Assembly: GCF_901933205.1 (NCBI RefSeq)
Contig: NC_044574.1
Location: 46,719,609-46,783,608 of the forward strand
Length of the DNA: 64,000 nt
Source: Camarhynchus parvulus
Taxonomy: Eukaryota > Chordata > Aves > Passeriformes > Thraupidae
Direction of reading: 5' to 3'
Position numbers and translations under genes: made by a program. The first letter of the stretch is position 1. Every line of letters begins with the position of its first letter. The notes beneath the pieces were generated by a model, which did no database searches, was not told the DNA's origin, and saw only the letters and a list, made by a program, of their open reading frames with translations. Positions 1-11,319 of the stretch are shown in pieces.

Positions 1-3000
1 GCAAAGTAAAGAGCGACGAAATACACAATGACCACTCATAACTGCAGCTTCCTGAACCCAATACAGCACCACTCAAACTTCAGAAAGGAGAGACCCTCAA
101 CAAATCCCTGGATTGTGGCATTTAAACAAAGTAAACACATTTGCATCGCTGGACACAGTTTATCTGCGTTTTAGCACATAGGCAGGCAAAAGGCCTTCTC
201 CCAGCCCATGGTCTGTGTTTGACAAGTGTTGACACCTGTAATCATCACCTCCACATTGTACTTTTTTTATGCTAGACAAAGCTTGCCAATGCAAGACTTG
301 ATAGGGATGAAGAAAGATCAAGGCAAAAAGATACACCAGAACTGTGGAGAGACAACAGACGGCCACAAAGATAAACCTCTGAGACAGTTTTGAAACACAG
401 AAAAAGGCAGAAAATTGAAGAAATAGAGCCTTATAGGATAGCTAAGTGACCAGTTACAGAGAGAGAGCTCTGAGCAGCCAGTGTCACTAGGATGCCTACT
501 CAGAAATTTAGAGCCTACAGGGACAGCGTTTTAGAGCTCATCGCTTTCCACCTCTGAGCCAACAAAACTGCCCAACTAAAGTCCAATGATCCCTTTCCCT
601 GTTTTTTGAACATACATCATGAATCAAACAATTTCCAGACTAGTTTTCTTTGGATAATGACTGCAACCCCATCCACACCTCTGTTCAACTCAGCTAAGGT
701 GAAGCTGAGCTATAATCAGTATCCACAGGATTTCAGCATCATGCCTTGCAATTCTGTGCAATCTCACTCCTTGTGCTGCCACTGTGAGGTTCATTGCAGC
801 TCACACAATTTCCAGGTTTCTCAGAGCAGGGCTGCTGGTTACATGCAGAGCCTGGCACTGTGCTGGACATACAGCACCAGCCTGTTTCAAACTACTTTAA
901 AGCTTCCCCGCTCAGAAAGCAAGGAGGGGAAAGGAAAAAAAAAAAGGTCGCACAAGCAGCTTTCTGTTGCTCTTTGCCAAAGCAGCATTACCAGGGCTGC
1001 CTCACACCACGAGCACATGCCCATGTACCCTGCTCCTTGGCAAACACTTACATGAAGTCCCCTGCTCCCAAGGGACACCCTCCCCTGCCCTGGTCTGGGT
1101 GAAGCAGACCTGCCCGCTGACTCGTGCGGCGCTGTTTGAAGTACAGGGCTGGAGTACCGAAAGTGCTTGGATAGACAGGTGCTTTTGGGAATTAACTGCT
1201 CTCTGGCTTGCTTAATAACTCCTAACCAAAGCAATTCTCTGGTTTATGTGTTACAGCTGGTGACAGCACTACACTCACTTTCTAAGTTGAGCTGCACATT
1301 TTATAAATATTCAATCGAAGCCCCGTAACTTTAGACTTGTAATTTTTGCTGACTAAGCTCATCCCATTGATTTTATGCCTCAACCTTACCTATATCCACA
1401 GCCATTTAAAGAAAATAAACAATCATTGAGTCAACCTTTCTGTTAAAATGCTCTTCTACACAAGGGATTTGGTAACTTTGAAGATCACAGGCAAAGATAT
1501 TCCAGTTCCTTCATCCTCCATCTGAAGCCCCAGCAAGCAACACCACCACCAGAGGCCATGGAAGGCCAGCCATTTTTCCTTGGGCAGTTCAGGCCCCTTT
1601 TCTTCCCCTTTAGGAGAGCAGGCAATCCCTGACTGATTAGCACAGTTGGTGTACATGTTAACTCCCTACTGCACTTTTAGCTCAATCCCGAAGATTCAAT
1701 GAATACATTTTTATTTAAGTGCTCAATCACTTTCTTGCTGAGAGGACAGATTCCTTTGAAGTGGGAATCCCAAGCTGAATAAACATATCCACAAGATCCA
1801 AGTCTCAAATAGAAGCCACTGGGTTGCTAGATTAAGTTATTCTGAGTGCAATTTTCTTAAGTGAATCCAATGCTTATGAAGGGCTGGAGCAACAGAGACA
1901 CTAATCCCCAAGTCTGGGGCAGGAGCAGCATGCCAGTGTCCTGCAGAAAGGGACCAAACCCAAGAGCCAGACGAGAAGTGTACTCACCTCAAACATGTCT
2001 TACAACCAAAACCAGCTTGGAGAGAAATGTCTGCTATCCTGGACAGGGCAGTTTGGGGTAAATGGGAGCCATATCTGCACAGTTGGAGCACCACAGCACG
2101 TGGCTTCCCTGCTGCAGCAGGATGGACACAAGCTGAGGACAACCTAACTCGACCAGGTCAATGACAGACTGCCTGGCTTTTCCTTGAGCCAGACAGACAC
2201 TGGATCAGGGTCCATCCATGTGAGAGCAGCACAGGAGATCACAGCAGGACACACACACAGAATGTTCGGTGTCTGTATTAAAATGGACTCTTGCACATTT
2301 GTCTCTTTGTCTTCCTGAGAGACACAGTGTTTTACTACTAGCAAAAAAGAAAAAAAAGCACATGCCTCTGATAGGACTTCAGAAATATTAAGCAGCAGTA
2401 AAATGCTTTTGTGTGGGTTATTTCCTTCCCATATCAGGAGGCATTTTCGCTAACTATAAACAGAAGTTAAGTACTCCGAGAAGCCAGGCCTGCGGTACCC
2501 AGGCTTTTCAATGCCTGCAGGCATGCAGCGGTGCAACTATCTGGAAAAAGCCTTTTCCTCTTTTGATGCCTGAACCTGTGGAGCTTCAGGCTTTCTTCTT
2601 GAGCCATATCCTCCTTGGCACTTGCAGCCCATAACAAGCTATTCTTATTAACATTTTTTCTGGGCTGGGATTAAGTTGGAAAAGAGACAGGAATGACATT
2701 TTGCTTAAACCACTTTAAAAAGTAAGCAGCAGCTCTACCATTTAAAGTTTATATTGAATCAGCTCCTAGATGTATAGAAAAAAAAGGGATATTCAGGACA
2801 TAAATGCACACACGTATTGCTATACAAAAGCTCCAACTTTGATGATTTGCAGTGGGTGGGGTTTTTGATAATGCCTCTGCTCAAGCCACACACACACAAT
2901 TACTGCCTCTACACTGACACATCAGGAGAACATTTTGTTTTCCCCTTACCCATCCACAATTACGTAGATTTGTTAATTGCATCAATGTGACAAGGAGGAG

Positions 3001-6000
3001 GCAACAAAAGCTGAAAAGGTGTTCTCTTCACTAGTATATGCCAAAGATCACGGTAACAATGAACTATATACCTAAGAATCTGCCAGGAGCAGCCAGACCA
3101 AACTTCAGACAAGGACAACCTAGAGCCAGTGTGGTAACTTCTTCTTCCCCTTTTCCGAATGGAGGATTCATCTTATTATGTGGGAGAAAGAAAACACTGC
3201 CAAAACTCATCCCATGACCATTCACGGCTTGGGTTTATGTTTCACAGTGGCCTGACTAACTTAGACTGATCAGCTGTGATTGCTTGACTCAGAGCAACTG
3301 AGAGACACATTTGTAGCCATGAGGTGCCACTATTGGGGCTGAGCAGATTCCTGTTCTTTCCCGGTGCTGCCATTTGGCACTCGCTGAGCTCCTCAGAAAA
3401 TAATGCTAAAATTCCTTCCTGGGCAAATGCTAATACACTCCATCAAGTTCTGCTTCCATACAGCCAGGAAGCTCTGCACTCCTGTGTGCTTGATTTCAAA
3501 GTTATTTAAGGAGTTCATCGGCATCATTCAGCTGCACGGGGTGATGCTGCAGAGCGTCAGTGTTGGATAAGCAGCTCTGGCTTGTGGAGCCCCTCAGCTG
3601 CCCATTTCCTCAGGCACGGGCCTGGGGTTGTGGAGGGAAGAGAGACATCTGTGGCAGGACCACAGCTGCCTAAAGCCCCAGAGCATCCTGCTCCAATGTC
3701 AATTTGGGAATGAGAGCAAAGGTTTCTGCTGGGTGATATGGGAGCAGGAGCCAAGCCACAACTTCTGCACTGTGAAAGCCTATTTCATATTGGGCCACGG
3801 AGGTTTCAGCTGGCCACAGCTCCCAGCAATTCCCTACAACTGCATAGTGAGAAGAAGCAAATTCTCAGGAAAAAACAATACAATGAAAAATCAGGTTTGT
3901 GTCCTTCTGCGGCTCCCATACATTCCCCTTGGGGCTCCAAAATTTCCCCACAAGGAAGTGAATCAGGCCGCTTTCAGAGGAACAGAAGATAAAGCTAGGG
4001 AAACAAAACCCTCTCACTGAGGCTCCATAGCCTCTCATTTTTGCTATTTCTACCCTCATCCTTCCTTCTGCCCATATTATCCTCTGAATCTCCTGGGACA
4101 TCAGCTCTTCAAGATGGGAACTACCTCCATACCCCCTGCCATGCAGAAACACACAAGGAATATCCAAAATTTGGGGTAGTCCTGCGTTGTTCCTAGCAAT
4201 CCAACTCTCTTGGAAGAATTCCTCGTCATTTTCAGATATGCTGCACTGTGCAAGTTGCCATAAAATGTTTATACATTGTATCCTCCGACCTATTTAACAC
4301 ATCCAGCTGCTACAGAGAGGCAGGAAGAAAGAAACCCAGACCCCAAGAACACAGACAAAAAGTAGGTTACAGAAATCCCCTATCTTTCCATAGGAAGTTT
4401 AACTCATGGGGAATGAGAAATAAATCCAAAATTATCTTCTGGATGAATTTAAAACATGGAGAAATGATCTTTCTTCAGTCACTTCCTCTGTTCCCACGTT
4501 TCCATCAAACAGTCAAGAAAGCTTTGCCACCCCAAAACTAGTCTTGTTAACCAAAGGGAAAAACCCCCACACGTTAGAAAACAAACAGCTGCCTCCATCT
4601 CCCATCTTCAGTGCCCTGCAAGGAGGCTCAGAAACCACGGAGAGCTATCTCAGCACACAGGATGCACATTCACCAGGTGTTCCTGCGGTCTGGCACCCTC
4701 ACCTGCCACTGCTCCTGCAGCCACCTCAACCCACTGCTGCTTCTCCACTCACCCACCTATCTGATAAGAACACCAACTGCGGCACCAGGCTCCTACCTGA
4801 ACTTGCAATTCACACTCTCCTGCTCCTACTAATACAACTTGGAAATAAACAGCAAACCAGCTGCCAGTAAAATAAGAAAATTTTTTAAAAAATGAGGAGG
4901 AGAATGGGGAAGACGAGACCTCTCTAACAACAGCAGAATTTGGAAGATGTTGAATCCTTGTCAAACACCCGCTTCCTTCCAAAAGCTGTACTGAAATTAG
5001 ACTTCCATTTTTTTTTATTATGGTTTATTAGGCAAGTTGTGTCTGACTACAGATTTCTACTTTAAATTTTACAAAGCAAGCTTTTAAAGCATGTGCCTTT
5101 TTTAAAAAAAAATGAAAGGCTTTTTTTTTTCCCCCCTCTCTACATATGGTGATGAAAGTAACTTTTTTCCCTTTCCAGGAAAGCTTTGCTCTCCCTTCTC
5201 ATAAATGATCCTTGCCCTGTGTCTGGACGCCGTTCCCCAGGGGTGCATCCCCGGGGCAGTTTGCAGTCAGCAGGTCCTTCCAAGGTGGAAAAAAAGATTC
5301 AGCGCCCCAGGGCGCCTTTTTAATCCTGGCTAACACCTCCAGGCAACAGATGCATCAACAAGAAGCGTCTTTGTCATGCAAATAGCAGGGCGCAGGTACA
5401 CACCAGGCACAAATGGCTGGGGACTAGTGACACCCCAGGGGACACCTCTGCCTCCGGTGCTTGCTGATCTCAGCTGCTGCTTGTCCTGGAAAGGAGAGGC
5501 AGAGCAGAGCTGGAGGGCATCGGCCGGGACCCCGCGGAGGTGAGCGCGGCGCCGGAGCCGCGGAAAGGCACGGGGAGAGCGAGCGTGTCACCTCCTGGAT
5601 GCCGCGTTTTGATCTTGCGCACATTAAAACCCAACTGTCAGCAACGAGCCTAGCAAAGATTACAGTTCAATTAAACAAAAAAATTATTTAATAACTCAAG
5701 CGTGTAGCCTTGTGGTTAAACTGAAAGAACTCCGGGCTTATGTCAACACTGCAGCCCTGCAACAGCACTGTTTTATTGAAGCAGTGGTGCTGCTGTAACA
5801 TGCAAGAGCAGCACTGAACTAAATCAGCCCCTCAGATGTTCAGCAGGCAGCTTTGCAATTAAAAAGACGCGGTTTTCCCCCCTTCCTCCCCTCCACCACA
5901 CCCACAAAGGGCAGTTCCTCAAGAGCCTCTGCAAGATGATATTCTGAGGGCATTGATGCCAGATCTGTACAGAGTGGCAGCCCCACGGCATGCATTTATG

Positions 6001-7514
6001 GAGAAAACCCTCGGTGAATAATTAAATTGGATTTTGCTGTTCTAAGCCATGCACCAGCACTCAGGACTTTCTCAGGAAGGTAACAAGGCAAAGAGGGGGC
6101 AACAAAAAAAAAAAGCCTGAAGTTTCCTAGTCCTCCAAAGGGTAGGTTTGAGTCTCGATGCCCTCTTGAAAAGCTGCAAGCTTTTCCCTATGATACATCC
6201 AAAAGGAAGTTTTATGTAGAACAACGTTTACAACAACAACTATCAACAGACTGTGATCATCATGCTTCACCCTAAATGGCTGTAGGCCTCTAAACTGGAA
6301 TTTATACACAAAAAAACCCCACAGCTATAGAAAGCAATATATTGCATTAGTCTTTGCATCTTTCAAATGCAGATCCATGTGTTTTGCAGTGCCAAAGCAC
6401 CCTGTCACTCTGACTCCAAATATACACTAATTTAACATGTTTCGCTGCTGTCAAATTACCAGCACGATCAGGCCCCCTTCTTTTTGTTTTTGAAGTCGAA
6501 TGCCACAGTCCTGAATAAAAATCAAGAATGTCAGAGAGCAAAACAATGCCATGACAGAGACCTCCAAGGAAAAAATCTAGGAGCCAGTAAGAGGGAAAAC
6601 TGCTTTATCACAGGGAAGTAAGAGCATCCAGCTCCTCCTCTCACAGCACGCACAACGGCAGCGGCATTTTTCCAGCACGATGCCTACAAGCAAATTGTTT
6701 CCCGCTCCTCTCAGGTTCTACTAATATAATTTCCACAGCTCATTTTAACACTGCCTCTCCTTTGCTCTATATGTATACCAAGAGGCTTACAAAAATAAAT
6801 GGGGATTGACTACCCAGAATTAGAAGTACGTTTAAATCCATTAAACATGAATTTACACCAATGGAAACAGAGGGACCAACCTGGAAGAATCAGTGCTCGC
6901 CACAATGTAAGGGAAAGCTGTAACTACTGCATCATGGTTGATATTAATTCCTAAACGACCATTTCACAATTTCTGGCTGAAGATACAGAGTATGGTTCAA
7001 AGCAATGCTGCCAGATAGATAAAGCCTTCACGCAGACCAACTGATGGTGGAAATAAATATCAATCAGCAAAGAGCAATGTCACATCTGAAGCAAAAAAAA
7101 AAAAAAATCCAATCTTCTCATCTTACTGTCATGTAACTTTAGCAGTTCTGCTTCCAGCCCTTGATTTTCCTCAACAAACGAAGAGTTAAAGCCAGAAAAT
7201 TCACATCTGTCCCAGTCACTACAAAGACCGCATTTACATCACTCTGCCATACATTATCCTATAGTAGTAAACCAGAGCTCCCCCCACAAAGCCCCCAGCC
7301 CTGTTCACAGACATTAATCTCAGCTTTTCCACTGTGATCACAACCAACACCTCTAAGAGCTCTCAAACTCCACTGGACAGAGGCTCTGAACAGCAGAAGC
7401 TCAACCTTCACTGTCACTGAAGCTAGCCAAAAGACCCGGTTGTAAACAGGCTCTGCAGACCAAACAGGAGGAAACCCAGCTTGCCAAAACCAGCCTTTGG
7501 AAGAGATAACTCAC
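1..7514 (-). other. LEF1: LEF1 intron 3, 5' part (continues off the left edge)
   Basis: This follows the exon 3 donor in the direction of transcription. I looked for LEF1 exon 4 on the minus strand and did not find it, which agrees with the very long third intron of vertebrate LEF1. Content is mostly unique, AT-rich DNA with short A-runs. Exceptions are the CpG-rich patch at 5220-5640 and a T/A-rich stretch at 4870-5170. No interspersed repeat was recognised. Short ORFs here have no recognisable similarity. Confidence 0.85.
5220..5640. promoter_or_regulatory. CpG-rich patch inside LEF1 intron 3
   Basis: About two dozen CpG dinucleotides fall in roughly 420 bp, most densely at 5515-5605, while both flanks are CpG-poor and AT-rich. 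It holds an octamer ATGCAAAT (5376-5383) and, at 5607-5616, AAGATCAAAA on the minus strand, one base short of the TCF/LEF consensus. No exon was recognised. It could be an internal promoter, an enhancer or an antisense RNA start; which one cannot be told from sequence. Confidence 0.55.
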
Positions 7515-7648
7515 TGTTCTGGGGATGGGTGGCGACAGAGATCCATTAGGCATGTATGGGTCGTTATTCATATTTGGCATCATGATATACCCAGAATAAC
7601 CAGAGTACGATGGTCCCTTGCTGTATAAGCCATTGTCTGGATGCTTTC
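7515..7648 (-). CDS. LEF1: LEF1 coding exon 3
   Basis: A 134-nt exon encoding (G)KHPDNGLYSKGPSYSGYSGYIMMPNMNNDPYMPNGSLSPPIPRT, recognisable as the LEF1 stretch after the beta-catenin-binding domain; human has GGLYNKGPSYSSYSGYIMMPN in the same place. The acceptor is the pyrimidine-rich TTTCATCTTCCATAG ending at 7649, and the donor is GTGAGT at 7514-7509. Entry phase 1, exit phase 0. The two adjacent methionines (IMMPN) are where the truncated, dominant-negative LEF1 isoform of mammals is known to start when the internal intron-2 promoter is used; both are kept here. The next exon (S-N-K-V-P-V-V-Q in mammals) was not found in bases 1-7514, so it lies beyond the window edge. Confidence 0.97.
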
Positions 7649-9093
7649 CTATGGAAGATGAAACAATGATTACATTATTCTCCACGTATGCATTTCTTAT
7701 GAGTTACAGCACTCAAACAGGTACTGTGCATATAAAAAAATGTTCTGCATGCAAATGTTTCCTTACTCATGGAAATTACTGCTGACAGAAAAGCAATTTG
7801 TAAAAACATTTTTTTCTAGGAAGAGTGAATTCTTAAAGGAGCCAGTATTCTCAGTGAGGAGTTTATGTTTAAAATACAGAATAGCCTCAAAATAAACAAT
7901 TTTGCTAGTACTCATTGAAATCAAAGTAGACACATCAGCAATGACATCACATTTCTCAAGTAGCAGTTTTCCCCAATTTTATACAGGCCTCTAGGATTTG
8001 TCAGTTCAGAATTACTGCCAGTATGCGTTTCCAACACCATTGTTAGGAAAGGCTATGATAAGTAGATATAATAATTTCCTTCTCTTGCTGAGACAGTGTG
8101 TGCAGCAAACAATTCATTCTGACTATGCTCATTGGGAACAATTAAAGGGCAGGGGGTGGCTTGGAAGGAGATCCTAACAATTTGGGAGGGAGGCTGTTAA
8201 GCACACATGGGTAATACAGCCAAGAGGGAAGCCCAGTAAGGGAGGCTATTTGGTAGGGAAAAAAAGTGTTTGGGTCCAGATCCTGCAAATAGGGTGAACA
8301 GGTCTCCCACCTACATGCCCACTGACAAGGATTCTACTTGAAAGTAAGGTTTTAAGAAGATGCAGAGCTGAAAACTATCCAGAGCTGAACACCTCCCCCT
8401 CACTGCCCAAATGCTATGAGCATGGACATCATTGCTTTTAGGCTGTTTAATGACAAATTCGGAGGAAGACGGCCACAGAGTCCTGGAAAGCACCAGGACT
8501 GAACTCTGTCTTTATACAGAATTTATAATCTGGTTTAGTTTGTGATGATAAGCATTTGATTTTAAACATAATCTCCCACCCTTCACAGCACACATTCTTT
8601 GCATGCGTGTCCAGCTTCCTAAATGATATTTGATGAACTCTGCTACTTCCTCTGTCCTCCTCAATCTAAATTAACCATTTGAGACATTAAAAAATGCAGG
8701 AGATCTGCTCATACTTAGATTTGAAAAAGGAGATTTAAGTGACAGATTTTGGCTATAGGGAAAAAGCAGAGGGTTTCTGAACACAACTGTACACTGTATG
8801 AGTGAAGAAGTAGATGTATTTAAGGCGATATCCTAAAAATAGTTACTTCTTCAGTGAAGATCCATTTGGCCTACTTATCAGTTTCTAAACAACTGGAATA
8901 CCATTTGGTCACTCAAGATAAACGCACTGCACGTTCGCCTCCTTTTTAAATGCGCTTTGAAAATGCTTTGGTATCCCTCCTCCCCAAAAGATATTAAAGT
9001 TATGTTTTCCAAAAGAAACCAAGTTCCAGTGTGAGGACTGTGTGGCAGGTCACAGAGGGACAACACTACAAGATGGGACTGTGTGAGTCTCAC
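7649..9093 (-). other. LEF1: LEF1 intron 2
   Basis: A 1445-bp intron, GTGAG donor and ATAG acceptor. In mammals the second LEF1 promoter (for the isoform lacking the beta-catenin-binding domain) is reported in this intron. Here I see no CpG island and no clear TATA box in it; a CTTTGAA core at 8952-8958 is the only TCF-like match I noticed, and it is not persuasive alone. Confidence 0.9.
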
Positions 9094-9157
9094 CTTCCTC
9101 GGGGTGTTCTCTGCCTTTATCATGGTAGGAATCCTGTGCTTGAGTCTGCCTGGAAAC
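9094..9157 (-). CDS. LEF1: LEF1 coding exon 2
   Basis: A 64-nt exon too short for routine ORF calling. On the minus strand it reads VSRQTQAQDSYHDKGREHPEE plus one base, matching the human exon 2 pattern V-A-R-Q-A-Q...YHDKAREHPDD. It begins after a pyrimidine-rich tract ending CAG (acceptor AG at 9159-9158) and ends at the donor GTGAG (9093-9089). It is phase 0 at entry and leaves one base (G) that joins GA of exon 3 to make glycine. It belongs to the linker between the beta-catenin-binding region and the central context-dependent region and is the least conserved of the three exons seen here. Skipping it alone would shift the frame, whereas skipping exons 2 and 3 together (198 nt) would not. 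Confidence 0.93.
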
Positions 9158-9969
9158 CTGACCACCAGGAATCCACCATCAGAAAAGAAGAAAAAGAAGA
9201 AAAGTCATTGTATGGATGCTCGTTTATCAAACACACTGCTACAGTTTCTTGAAGGAAGGGAGGATTTTAGAGCACTAGATTAACATCTTTCTTTTTCCTC
9301 CTAAGTCGCTTGGAAGGCAACTGCTCCAGAAACATTTGTGTAAACTATCGTTTTATGACAACGTGAATAACTACAGGGCTTTGCAAAGCATTTCTAGCAG
9401 AAGCACCCTGCATTTAATGAAACGATCATTTCTGGAAAATATTTGGTGCTCTGGCAGTCAAAACGCTCTTGGTAAAAAGATACCAAAAATAATAATGAAA
9501 ATCAGGTTGCCCTCCTTAGCAGATCTTTAGGGGAAAAAAAAAACCAAAGAGAATTTAAAAAAAAAGGAAAAAAATCAAACCTATTTTTTTAAAAATCAGG
9601 CTCCCCGCTCGCCCTGAAGTTATTTTAGAGTCGGGAATTTCTTCCCTTTTATGCAAATCCCTTAAAGAGTTTAGAGCTAACGTTCCGACCCCGCTGATTT
9701 TACTGAGGAACTTTCATGGCTGCTTGAGGTCTAATACCACCGCACCGTCGGGGAACTCGCGGCAACTTTCTCATCCCGGGCCGAAGCGCGGAAGGAGCTC
9801 TGCCCGGTGCACCTCTGGAGACAGGATTTGGGGTAGAACGATCTCTTTTCCTATGGGAAATTTTTCCCCGGTGGCCCTCCGAAGCTCCCTCCCCGCGGCG
9901 GGGCCGGAGCCCGCCGGCACCCCGCGCCCCTCCGGCCGCGCTGCCCGCGGAGCCCCCGCGGCCGCGCAC
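9158..9969 (-). other. LEF1: LEF1 intron 1
   Basis: An 812-bp intron with a GTGCGC donor and a CAG acceptor. The 5' part (upper coordinates) is still within the CpG island and the rest is AT-rich, with A-runs at 9532-9580. It contains a perfect octamer motif at 9651-9658 and a purine-rich block on the plus strand at 9181-9205, which forms the polypyrimidine tract of the exon 2 acceptor. Confidence 0.9.
9651..9658 (+). promoter_or_regulatory. Octamer motif in LEF1 intron 1
   Basis: ATGCAAAT is the exact POU-factor (Oct1/Oct2) octamer. It lies just outside the dense CpG island core. A second exact copy is at 5376-5383 in the intron 3 CpG patch. Relevance to lymphoid expression is inference. 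Confidence 0.4.
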
Positions 9970-10179
9970 CTCGTGCCCGTTGGCGCCGGGGGCGATCTCG
10001 GACTCGTTGACGAGGGAGGACTTGATGTCGGCCAGGTCGCCCTCCTCCTCGGGGTGGCTGATCTCGGCGAAGATCTTCTCTTTCTGGGGGTCCCCCTCGT
10101 CCTTGAAGGGGATCATCTCGTCGGTGGCGCAGAGCTCCGGGTCCCCCCCGCCGCCCCCGGCCCCCGGCAGCTGCGGCAT
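9970..10179 (-). CDS. LEF1: LEF1 coding exon 1 (start codon, beta-catenin-binding domain)
   Basis: This is the first coding exon of lymphoid enhancer-binding factor 1, a nuclear HMG-box protein that recruits beta-catenin to Wnt target genes. The 70 codons start [16 protein letters not shown] and run to NGHE. The segment [18 protein letters not shown] (residues 20-37) and the helix [13 protein letters not shown] (47-59) are the two beta-catenin contact regions of the TCF/LEF family and look almost identical to mammalian LEF1 as I remember it; the acidic pair D20/E21 and F25 are present. The ATG (10179-10177) has A at -3 and C at +4, an adequate context. The exon ends in phase 0 at GAG with the donor GTGCGC (9969-9964). 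The reading frame stays open both upstream and downstream because the DNA is very GC-rich, so the apparent 573-codon ORF is not the protein. Divergence from human is mostly in the glycine run and at the exon end (IAPGANGHE). Confidence 0.97.
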
Positions 10180-10228
10180 CCTCACGGCAGCACGGCGTCT
10201 GCTGCGGCCGCCGGCCCGCCGCGGGAAG

Positions 10229-10313
10229 GGGAGCGGGCGGAGCAGCGGGGGGAGGAGGAGGAGGAGGGCGGAGGAGGAGGAGAGAGGAGGAGAAGGAGGA
10301 GAGAAGAAGGAAA
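10229..10313 (-). promoter_or_regulatory. Long pyrimidine tract in the LEF1 leader
   Basis: On the minus (mRNA) strand this is an almost pure C/T stretch of CCT and CTT repeats, ending about 50 nt before the LEF1 ATG. On the plus strand it is (GGA)n-like purine DNA. Such tracts bind polypyrimidine-tract proteins. Human LEF1 mRNA is reported to contain an internal ribosome entry site in its leader, so a translational role is possible but inferred. It may equally be a simple GGA repeat. Confidence 0.6.
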
Positions 10314-11070
10314 AATCCCGTGAACTCCTCGGGGTTGCTCTCGGCAGCCAGAGACCCCCGCCCGGCCGTCCGCCCGCCCCCTCGGGGCCGAAGTACCCCG
10401 TCTTCCGCACGACACCGACGTCCCAGGGACACTCGCCCCGACGCGCCGCACGGCCGGAATAGGTCGAAATACGCCCGCCCGTGTCCCGACCGCGCCAGGG
10501 ACCGCCCCCCAGGAGACCCGACCCCCCTCCATCCCCCCGGGACCCGGGCTCACCCCGGGGGCGAGGAGACGCGGAGGGGAGCGGAGCCCGCCCGCGTTTC
10601 GCCTCCGAGCGAAGTTGCCACCACCCCGGCGGGACCGAGTTAAAATGGCTGGGGGGAGGCGGGCAGGGGGAGGGGGCGTCCCGGGGGAAGGGGCCGGCGC
10701 TGCCCGTGCCGCGCACCCACCGAGCCTTTGTCCGCCGCTTCGTCCGCGGCTCCGGGCACGGCTGGGCTCGGCTCGGCGGCACCGCGAGGGGCGGGGGGCC
10801 GGGGAAGAAACAGCCCCGGGAGGGAGGGAAGGCAGGAGGGGAGGGATGGAGCGGGCGGGGAGGTGACCCCCCCCGCTTCCCTCCGCGGCCGCGGGCAGGG
10901 GAAAAAGTTGCCGGCACGGCGCCTCCGGCCGCCTCCGCGCTCAGCGCCCGGCGCGGGGCCTCCTGCCGCAGCCGGCGGGCGCGGCGCCCCACGGGGGGCG
11001 GCGATGGGGCGCGGGGCGGCGGCGGCAGCGCAACTTCAGCATCGCTCCCGCCCGCCCTCCCTGCGCCGTC

Positions 11071-11096
11071 GGGGCGGGGCGGGGCGGGGGCGGCGG
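11071..11096. promoter_or_regulatory. Overlapping GC boxes / G-quadruplex-capable run
   Basis: The plus strand carries GGGGC repeated four times followed by GGGGG, giving overlapping Sp1/KLF GC boxes and at least four runs of four or more G with 1-nt spacers, a classic G-quadruplex pattern. It lies about 0.9 kb upstream of the LEF1 ATG, where the transcription start would be expected. Confidence 0.7.
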
Positions 11097-11303
11097 AGAT
11101 GAAAGGAGCCGCCGCCGTGACTGACACCGTGTCCGGGCCGGGAGGGCCGAGCGGCGGGGGCGGGGAGAGGAGGGGGCTGGGGCCAGCGCCAGCGGGGAGG
11201 GAGGTGGGGGCGGGAGGGAGCGGGTGCGGGGCTGCCCGGCTGCCCCCGGGCAAACTTTGCTCTGGCTGCGCGGAGTAGTCTCTGTGTCCGTGTGTGTACC
11301 TAC

Positions 11304-11319
11304 ACGCACACGTGTGCGT
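11304..11319. promoter_or_regulatory. Perfect 16-bp palindrome with E-box core
   Basis: ACGCACACGTGTGCGT is its own reverse complement. Its centre CACGTG (11309-11314) is a canonical bHLH-zip E-box (MYC/MAX, USF). It sits within a wider TG/CG-alternating stretch (11281-11340), so it may also be simple-sequence DNA. Confidence 0.5.

Noticed and set aside
1..7400. Search for LEF1 exon 4
   Set aside because: No minus-strand sequence resembling the expected N-K-V-P-V-V-Q...YSDEHF exon was found.
10481..11278. 265-codon plus-strand ORF antisense to the LEF1 leader
   Set aside because: The same low-stop-density artefact, rich in G, R and P with no recognisable domain.
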